NCBI GenBank assembly: GCA_950022655.1 | Contig: OX465584.1 | Coordinates: forward strand, 48,342,723 to 48,406,722 | Length of the DNA stretch: 64,000 bases | Source: Alentia gelatinosa | Lineage: Eukaryota; Annelida; Polychaeta; Phyllodocida; Polynoidae | Direction: 5' to 3' | In this document: one piece after another, positions 56,516-64,000 of the stretch | Position numbering within the stretch: the stretch's first letter is position 1 | How the letters are laid out: each line of letters opens with the position of its first letter | The notes under the pieces: generated by a model | Told to the model about the DNA's origin: nothing | Database searches by the model: none | The model's input: only the letters and a program-made list of their open reading frames with translations | Program-made: the position numbers and the translations under genes

Positions 56516-58010
56516 CTTCAAACAACAAACTCACGTTATAGGCCACATAGCTACTGTGTTATGGAGGCGGCCCTCTCCCTCCCCCCATACCAAACAAACC
56601 AGGAGGTGGCGAGTCAAGTTATCAATGGATTTTATTAAAAGTATTCTCATTGGTTTGCCATATAAGGGTTTAGCCACATCGCACGATTATATATAGATTA
56701 TGAAAGCAGAAAATAGTGGTAGTCCCACGTCTACAGTGGCACTATCTTACAATTCCATAGTGGATGATAGGGAAACTTGCAATAGCTTGGTGCCCCATAA
56801 GACATAGCTGAAAACAATTCTATGGCAAGCCCAAGCTCATTTCTATGGCACGCCCATTTCTAGTTTCATTCACGGGAGTTCACAATATTACCCAGAGGGT
56901 TACAATTTCGTTAGGGATACCACAATATTATTATGAAAAACGAGATTACTTTCATTTGTTTCATACTGCTGATATTTTTGTTGTTGTAATATGACAGCAT
57001 ACTAGAGAATCTCTTGCTTGTAGCCTCGGCTAGCCATGTGTCACTACACATTTCTGAATACTATTAACACATTTTTACGGTGTTTATGGTAAACTACTTT
57101 ATTGCCAGTCCAAGGTGATGCCCAAAGGTGTCGATATTTTATGTAATGTAGTCGTACTCGATGGCACTTCATGCATATGGAGGAAAGCCAAGGTGTATAT
57201 TTAAGTATATAGGTCAGGGTTCCACAAACTTGGGATATCGAAATGGATTCCCTTTTCCTTAGAAAATTCAATTTTTCCTTGACAAATAAATTTTACGAAG
57301 AAATCTTATACTTAAACGACCTTACAGCCATATTCTCCATTCATTAATTTTGTGATCATAAGGCCAGCTTTCCGAAAAACCGGGTATATTTCTTGGTCAT
57401 TTCTGAGGCCATGGCGATGACGCAGGATCATACCAATACTCTTTATTTTTGAAACATCTGAAATTTTTAGTTTTTTTTATATTGTCACAGATTTCTAGGG
57501 TGTTCATGTTGGCTGGTTTTTAACGGTTGATACGGAAATTATTAATGCTTGATATTGAAATTCTAGTTTTCCATGACAAAATGACTTTTTCTGAGTTTTC
57601 AAATCCATCGATAATTCACTGAACTAGAATTTCGAAAATCATGGAAAATATCTTCTAGTTGAAAATAATAAAATTGTCTATGATTTTCTCGTGACATATG
57701 ACAACCCTGTAGGTTATCATGGTGAAAGTGTGCACGCACAAGGTCATAAGGGTCAAAGGTAGTCAGTGGGAAAACAGTAAAATGGAGGACAGTGAGGTCA
57801 ATGCATACATGTTTGCAGAATATAGCGTTATGACAGGTCTATATATAGCCTTCATTCAACAGTGCACAGTGTAAACAGGATTTCTTATAGGACCTATACC
57901 TGTAAGGATGACACTGAGATGAACAATATCTAGGAGTATAGAGCTGATACCACCAGACTAAGGTTTCGTCAGAAAGCTCCTGGTCTCTTCGGAATATACT
58001 GAAAAATATA
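56516..58010. other. No coding sequence recognised; expected 5' side of GYS
   Basis: I searched the minus strand for the segment preceding GGIYTV in homologues (FEVAWEVANK) and did not see it here or further right to 64000. The region is AT-rich and non-repetitive apart from a short C-rich stretch near 56570-56590. It is probably intron 1. Confidence 0.5.
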
Positions 58011-58013
58011 GTA

Positions 58014-58454
58014 CAGTAAAACCCCGCGGGATATCCGCTTACACGGGGTTTTCAAGTTTCCTGCGGGCCCAAATGCAGATATATCGATATGTAGAGGAGA
58101 GAGAGGGGATGGTAGATTTAAAATCCATTTTCCTATATCTTTACTGGATCTGACGTTATCAAACTTTGAATTACAAATGTATTTTCTAGCAATTTACTTA
58201 CATACACTCATAAAAACACAGATTGATCTAGTATTAGTAGGGTGGCCATCGGAGGTGTCCACTTACACAGGGTTTTAGGCTTTTCCGTACCGAAATAACT
58301 GTCCGCTTATGCGGGGTCTCCGCTTATGCAGGGTTTAAATCAAACAGGTAAATCAAACAGGTAATAGAAGAATAAATTTCCGTTCTGAGCAAAAGTGTCT
58401 GCTTACGCAGGGCCCCCTCTTTACACAGGGTGTCAGTTAGGTGGGGTTCTACTG
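58014..58454. mobile_element. Pogo/Tigger-like MITE with TA target duplication
   Basis: Left CAGTAAAACCCCGCGGG; right on the minus strand CAGTAGAACCCCACC; TA on both sides (58012-58013, 58455-58456). Internal phrases of the type CCGCTTACACGGGGTTT repeat in both orientations. The tip sequence and TA duplication fit the pogo branch of Tc1/mariner elements. No transposase is present. Confidence 0.78.
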
Positions 58455-59184
58455 TATATCTTTACATGGTGAATGTACTCATGGGATAAATTGCATTGGC
58501 ACCCAATACTATCAGAAACAAACTGGGCGCTTACACAGCCAGCAATGCTTATACGATTTGTTTCTGATTTTTTTTTCAATCTCGCCCATTCTCCATTTCA
58601 ACAGGTTTCGGCTTAGATTGGTGGATCGGTGGAATCCCCACTTACACAAACACTGACTATGCTGTGGGGGTCATAATTTGTATAGACTATATAACCTTGT
58701 TTTGTAAACACTAACAAAAATGTCATATCATTGTTTTGTTCAGGGATCATTCGCTATAGATAAAGCACTCCTGCTTACAATCACTGCATCTAACCGGTTA
58801 CAAACCACTCAAGGAATGTCATGTATTCGGTTTGAATGCGGTCAGGATATCAGAGCGCTAACATGGTTCATCGTAGACTAACAATAAATAACCTTAATCT
58901 CAAGTGCAGCAAAAACCTAGACTCTAGAGCACAAAATTGACATTTTATTACATATTGTCTACGCTTTTGACACTACACAAACCTTCATCGGGATAGGAAT
59001 TATCAACATTGTGAGGGAATATTATCTATTCACTCAATCTGAAAGACTAGTTTCATGTATGGCCTGTTGTATTTGTACAACGTATCCAGACATTCACCTT
59101 CAGAATTGTATATCGACCCGACAAACAAAGAAAACAGATATTTGCTATACAAACGATAGTCTGTTACTTGCTGAAATAAGAATA

Positions 59185-59338
59185 GAGGGAAACTATGTTC
59201 CGGTGGGAATAAGTCAAAGTTACGAGGTAAGGCTTGGAAAAATTACTGCCCAAGGCGTAGCCGCGGGCAGTAATTTTTCCAAGCCTTACCTCGTAACTTT
59301 GACTTATTTCCACTGGTACGTGGTTTCCCTATTCCTAT
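59185..59338. repeat. Long near-perfect hairpin
   Basis: The inner arms (GGAATAAGTCAAAGTTACGA ... AAAATTACTGCCC and the complement), about 47 bp each, are complementary with a single-base indel. They surround a 13-base loop AAGGCGTAGCCGC. Outside them another ~28 bp per arm pairs imperfectly (GAGGGAAAC.../...GTTTCCCT). No coding sequence. Confidence 0.92.
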
Positions 59339-59384
59339 ATTCCTTCAATTGTCGGCTAATATCGATAAAAACCGAATGTCTATG

Positions 59385-59460
59385 AACGTCAACCTGGGCA
59401 GTAAACGTCAACCTGGGCAGTAAACGTCAACCTGGGCAGTAACTTCAACCTGGGCAGTAA
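59385..59460 (+). repeat. 19-bp tandem repeat, four copies
   Basis: AACGTCAACCTGGGCAGTA repeats at 59385, 59404 and 59423, then a variant ending at about 59460. The GGGCAGTAA phrase is shared with the adjacent hairpin's inner arm. Confidence 0.88.
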
Positions 59461-59998
59461 ACAAAAGTTATTCCACCCCCAGCAGCGTTAAGTAATCATA
59501 GGTTGTTCGCTCATAGGTATATAGGAATACTTCAAACATCTAATTCTGATGTGCTACTTATAATTTTTTTTAATACGTTTATTGACCTTCTCACCAGACC
59601 AAGGTCAAATAATTATCTAGTTAAAATCTATCCTCGGAGCATGTAATAAAGTGTCCATCAAAAGGATTACTATAAGCTAAAGAAATTTTTAAATGATGTG
59701 ATGTGATACGAAGAGTGGGTGATGGTTGATAATAATACAACTTCAGTTTAGTATCCACTGTAAATTGCCCACTAGTAAATACCCAGCTACTTGTAGCCAA
59801 GTAGACTAAACTGATACATAGTTCATTCTGAAGGAGATAAGGTGCCACGTACATCCCCAGAATACCAAGCTGGACAAATCAGAGACAAACAAACAGTATT
59901 CCCATTTAACTGTAACCATTTCCTGCCGCGTACAACACACCTTATCATCAAACACCAGTTGAGGTATCTGTATGAGAGCGTGCAGACGGGTTGGGTTG

Positions 59999-60174
59999 GG
60001 GGCCATCCATAAAGTACATACACATGGGAGGGGGGTGGGGCGGCTGGGGAAGGTTGTTTACAATATTTTGCAAATTTTGCAAATGGCTCTTCTTTGTTCT
60101 ATTGCGTACAAGATTGGAAGTGGGAGTAGAGTTAACTTTTGGAAATTCAGCGTACCTACATTATGGATGGCCCC
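59999..60174. mobile_element. 176-bp MITE with GGGGCCATCCATA termini
   Basis: The left end GGGGCCATCCATAAAGTAC and the right end CATTATGGATGGCCCC are inverted repeats. The interior contains a G-rich run (GGGAGGGGGGTGGGGCGG). No target duplication is evident. Confidence 0.65.
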
Positions 60175-62044
60175 TATGCTTGTGTATTAAGGTCCTGTTC
60201 CACCAAGCACAATGACAAGCTAAGGATGTGTTCAACCAGGCTTACTTGATGACACAGCACAGCCGTCGTTTTTATGACTGTCAGGCGGATATATAGAAAG
60301 GGGTGCAATGAAGCAGGCCACTTGCTCGCCAGCCGTGGCCACATGGCAGTGCCCATATGGCTCAACTGTGTCAGCTACATGGTGACCTCCTTTAATATTT
60401 TTTTAATCCACAGGTGTACGTACTATGTAAATGACCCCGTAGCGACTGACTCATGATGTGAAACCTATGGAGGCCTTTTGCATGTAGATTCAGCGGTCTA
60501 ACGGTGGCTCAAAGGCTCTTGAAGCAACCAACTTAGATCAGATCAAGGTCAGTTCTGATTTCAGTCGTAATTCTTCGGTGGCTAAATGCTTCCCCACCAC
60601 AAAAAAAATAGAAGAAGACAAATTCAAAATTTAGGAAATAACCCTAGATCTTTCATCTGTCCCAACAGACAGTCCACTATAAAAAAGTAATATAGAACAA
60701 CGGACTTAGGTCCATGACAGAACACAACTCACTGGGAACTGAAGACACCCAACGCTGAAGTACAGATTGGGGCAAGCTAGACTGAAGTTAGACACCGCGC
60801 ATTAGAACTAACCCTAATGTATAGTCAGGCTTGTGACTTGGACCTCTGCGATCTAGGAGCCAACTTAGTTAAAACTATATTGAACAGTTATTTCAGACTA
60901 AATTCCATGCATTCTCCCTGATATGTGATATATCACAGAGGTCGGTTCTGCCACGTCTTGTAAATTCTTATGCATTATTTATTTATTTTGATTTGATAAA
61001 ACTTCATCCGTTCTGTAGGTATACAGTTCTTCCATGAATAGATAAGTTTTGCAACCAGGGCTAGTGACCTTGTAGAATAATCAAAACATACAAAATAAAC
61101 AAAGAACAGAAGTAAATATAAACATGAAAGAGTGATTGAAGAATGGTTCGTTGTATGAATGAGACGAGGCTAGATTCACTTCCAGGTACAACGATTTTTA
61201 TCATTTTAAAAACTGATATGTTTGGTAGCCGGGCGAGCAGACGGTCTCAAGAGCTTGCTCTGGTTCAGCCACACTGATACGACACTGTGGAGGAAGGCAT
61301 TTATTGGACTATCCACCATTTCTGCTCAAATTTATCTCGTCTACTGTAACTGATAATCTCTAACACAAGGTAGATAAGGATAGACAACTATCAGTACCAG
61401 ATATTCAACAAATTCGGACGTAGCAAGATTACGCTACCATGCCCAGAAAAAAGTTTCAGCAGATAATCTAGAAGCTGTCCAGAACTGAATTAGCGTAAAA
61501 ATAGACTTCTAGATATCTACACCAAATCTAAATTAATGATTTGTAATTTTATAAAGTTTTGAATATTCTGCATGACCAACTTTGAGTATTAAAGGACCCA
61601 GCAGCCAACAGTAGAAGAAAGGAAACACCTTCCTTCTACTCCCAACAAATGTTCAATTTTTGTTTTTTTCAAGCATCTAACTTTTATCATATTTGTATAT
61701 TGATAGGTCTTCCAAGAATGAATTACATCTGGCGTTGTATACGATACACAGTACGTAAAAAAGAAAGCAGTTGCTATAGCTACCGGGTGATTCTCACTGA
61801 GGTAGTCGTAATAAGAAAAAAAACAGGTTTACTGAGCCCGTAAAGATGCACGTATGAGGTCTTTTGCATAAAATATGTACCGATTGCCGGAGGCGGAAGG
61901 ACTTATTTATGATACAAAAGGCCGAGGTCGACATCCCTACGGCTAAAACACTAGGTCTCGATATTATATACCTTTAAAACACGAAGAAAAACCCCGCCAT
62001 TTTATTCACTTTTTAAATAATCGATATGTAGCTCATTCTCCACG

Positions 62045-62231
62045 TCTCAGTGAGCCCGAACATTATTCATAAATACTGCACCCCTAGCAGTGGGTAGTGT
62101 TTTATAGACGTTTGGCCATAGGTGTATAATAATAAATGATATTATATACCTATGATCCTATCGTCGAACATCTGTGAAGTACTACTCGCTGCTAGGGGTG
62201 CAATATGAATAATGTTTGGACGCACTGAGCC
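62045..62231. mobile_element. Fold-back (long-TIR) element
   Basis: The two halves are inverted copies of about 85 bp: CGAACATTATTCAT...TGCACCCCTAGCAGTGGGTA on the left; the right half on minus reads CAAACATTATTCAT...TGCACCCCTAGCAGCGAGTA. The centre is TATA-rich. No coding capacity. Confidence 0.78.
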
Positions 62232-62329
62232 CTTAGTGAATGTTTGGTCGGACTATGTCGGTAGTGTACTTCATAAGTATATAAAAAGGCGTTTTTTTAT
62301 GGGATTTAGGTACAGAAAAACCCAACATA

Positions 62330-62470
62330 ACGGATTAAAGAAGAAACCAAAAAGTTTTGGTCAAAGTCGTCGTTCTCCACGAGTTTGATGCGGAGTAACA
62401 TAAACGAGGCGAAAGCCGAGTGAATATCACATAGCATTCAAACGAGTTGGAGAATTACTTCTTATAGAAC
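62330..62470. repeat. Dispersed repeat, copy 2 (inverted relative to copy 1)
   Basis: GGTCAAAGTCGTCGTTCTCC and GAGTGAATATCAC...CAAACGAGTTGGAG match the reverse complement of parts of 51110-51395. The middle portion present in copy 1 is missing here. Confidence 0.65.
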
Positions 62471-62502
62471 GGATCCCTCTATTAGCTATTTATTTTAACA
62501 CC

Positions 62503-62612
62503 GCGTAAGCAGACATCCCGCTTAAGCGGACATCCCGCTTAAGTGGACATCCCGCTTAAGTGGACATCACGCTTTTAAAGCGGAGGGTGACTGTTTCCGC
62601 GGGGTTCTACTG
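62503..62612. mobile_element. Pogo-like MITE end with internal 18-bp repeat
   Basis: The terminus on the minus strand from 62612 reads TACAGTAGAACCCCGCGG. Inside are four units of about 18 bp (ACATCCCGCTTAAGTGG with CTTAAG variation). The opposite end was not found. Confidence 0.65.
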
Positions 62613-64000
62613 TATTTACTGATAATAGGAAGAAAACGATGTCACTTAGCCCGTGTGGATGCCATTGTAGGCTTTGTGATGCCCTACATATGTCAATACC
62701 AACAGAAGTGAATAAACGCTTAAAAAAACCAAAAAGCACCCAGAATATTTCCAAGCATGTCTGCAGAACCATTAACGTAATATATTCAAAAACGTCCCTA
62801 GAAAAGGCCTGTCTATATCATAGGCATAAGATTTCTATTTAAGAAAATAATAATTAAATCTTTAGTGAAAACGAACTACAAATATAAAAGCGATCTTTGT
62901 TTACAAAACACAAACCAAATTACATGTATAGACAAAAGTAGCATATTATATCTTTTTTTTGTGAGCCTGGGTCTAGCATTATCACGTTAATCCCCAGTGT
63001 ACAGTGATAGACAAGACCACAGTGTGGTGTCAACTTAATCTTCGTGGATGATAAAGACTGATAATACATGCCTCTGACCTCGGTCAAGTGAAGCAAGAAA
63101 CATGTGTTACATTGGAAAGCAGCCAATCGCCTCCTCTGTTGACTGGAACCAGGGCTGCCTATGACAACTTTCTGGTGGTTTTTTTTGCAAACTCACTTGG
63201 TTCATATGGACTGCGACAAACTGCTTAAGTCTAAAATAAAATAAATCAGGGATGTAAGTTGGTGTAAGAAAAAAATATTTTGATATTTTTGATGAATAGA
63301 CTAAAAGAACAGAAAACGAATCAGTATCTGCCACGGCCTGGTGCTGGCGCTAAGGTTCTGAGAGGAGGAAAAACCACTGTTCTATTGGTGTTAATGAGGC
63401 TCAGTTCACAAGGTAAAGGAATTTTATATGCTAAAAATGAAAAAGTGGAAATCTATGGAAAAGTGGAAAGTAAATCTCTCATTTGAGGATCTGTAATATG
63501 AGGGCTTTTATTGATGATGAAAAGTGGAGAAACTCGAAATGACCCCCAATTGTTACTAGAAATTGAAGAATGTAGATGTGGCCTAAGGCTGTATCAATAT
63601 AAATATATGAGTTGCTTCAATTCTTTGAGAAACCACATCGAATCTGTTGTGCGGTGGATTCTGAGATATATTTACTTTGTCCTACGTTTTCAACTATTAA
63701 AGCACACATGATATTGTAACAATATTATTTCATAAGTTTTACAGCTGGTTTTATATTTACAAAATATAGATATCTATACAGTGAATTCACTGAAGGATTG
63801 TTTCATTGAATGTTACAAACTACAGATAGTACCAGGTACCGTAAGGCGTAACGGATATCAACTGATCTCTCCATATGCAAAGGTTAAAGCTATATCCTGG
63901 TATCGTAACGTTATATGTGTTACAGTACTAGGCCTAGTGTTGGGCTACTGATCGGTAGGAAGGTAGCAGTCATACTATAGTATCTAGTGTCTGGAACTTG
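62613..64000. other. No gene recognised
   Basis: AT-rich sequence; open frames up to 75 residues without recognisable motifs. No repeat or TIR pair could be supported. Confidence 0.45.

Noticed and set aside
56307..56546. Start codon of GYS at the Met before GGIYTV
   Set aside because: A good acceptor lies between that Met and GGIYTV, and the conserved N-terminal block of the family is missing from the stretch.
59011..59385. 124-residue open frame
   Set aside because: It crosses the long hairpin, has no family resemblance, and its frame is explained by chance.

Overview
The window looks like nuclear DNA of a marine invertebrate, most plausibly a lophotrochozoan and perhaps a mollusc. The basis is an AT-rich, intron-rich animal gene with GT-AG introns, degenerate Ty3/gypsy-type pol, tRNA-derived SINEs, many short TIR elements and several minisatellites. 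The species assignment is inference. No prokaryotic operon, CRISPR array, rRNA gene or free-standing functional tRNA gene was seen.

Left part (1-28.4 kb): a satellite block of about 27 kb. It is built from diverged modules that share the core GAATGTTSATCTTCAAAATCC and is arranged in higher-order repeats: two 1415-bp copies, then copies of 2595, 2595, 3553 and 3987 bp. A 1115-bp TIR transposon (17653-18767) splits it. Its last 1.7 kb (25598-27345) is inverted. The block is bracketed by inverted tips GGCCCTGTTTTTYAGTC at 39/173 and 27505, with CTG just outside both outer ends. This suggests that the whole satellite is the interior of a giant non-autonomous TIR element. A related 798-bp element (27590-28387) sits next to it with a clean CCG target duplication. 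Both appear to have landed in the 3' end of one decayed Ty3/gypsy-like element (minus strand, 32.4 kb down to 27.5 kb, probably continuing at 1-38).

Middle (28.4-38.5 kb): the decayed pol (protease, RT, RNase H, integrase), cut by a SINE; then gene-poor DNA with a 51-bp minisatellite (34.6-35.2 kb), a second tRNA-derived SINE and a degenerate 33-bp repeat.

Right part (38.5-56.5 kb): thirteen minus-strand exons of glycogen synthase. They cover the protein from the glycine loop (GGIYTV) to the C-terminal GSK3/CK2 phosphorylation cluster and the stop; the N-terminal exon was not found. Splice phases agree at every junction. The introns hold SINEs, MITEs, a 22-G tract and, most notably, fragments of the gene's own exons: a 68-bp minisatellite grown from the exon 12 donor junction, and relic pieces of exons 4 and 5.

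Far right (56.5-64 kb): no convincing coding sequence. It holds pogo-like and other MITEs, a near-perfect long hairpin at 59.2 kb and a fold-back element at 62.1 kb. It is probably intron 1 or 5' flank of glycogen synthase.
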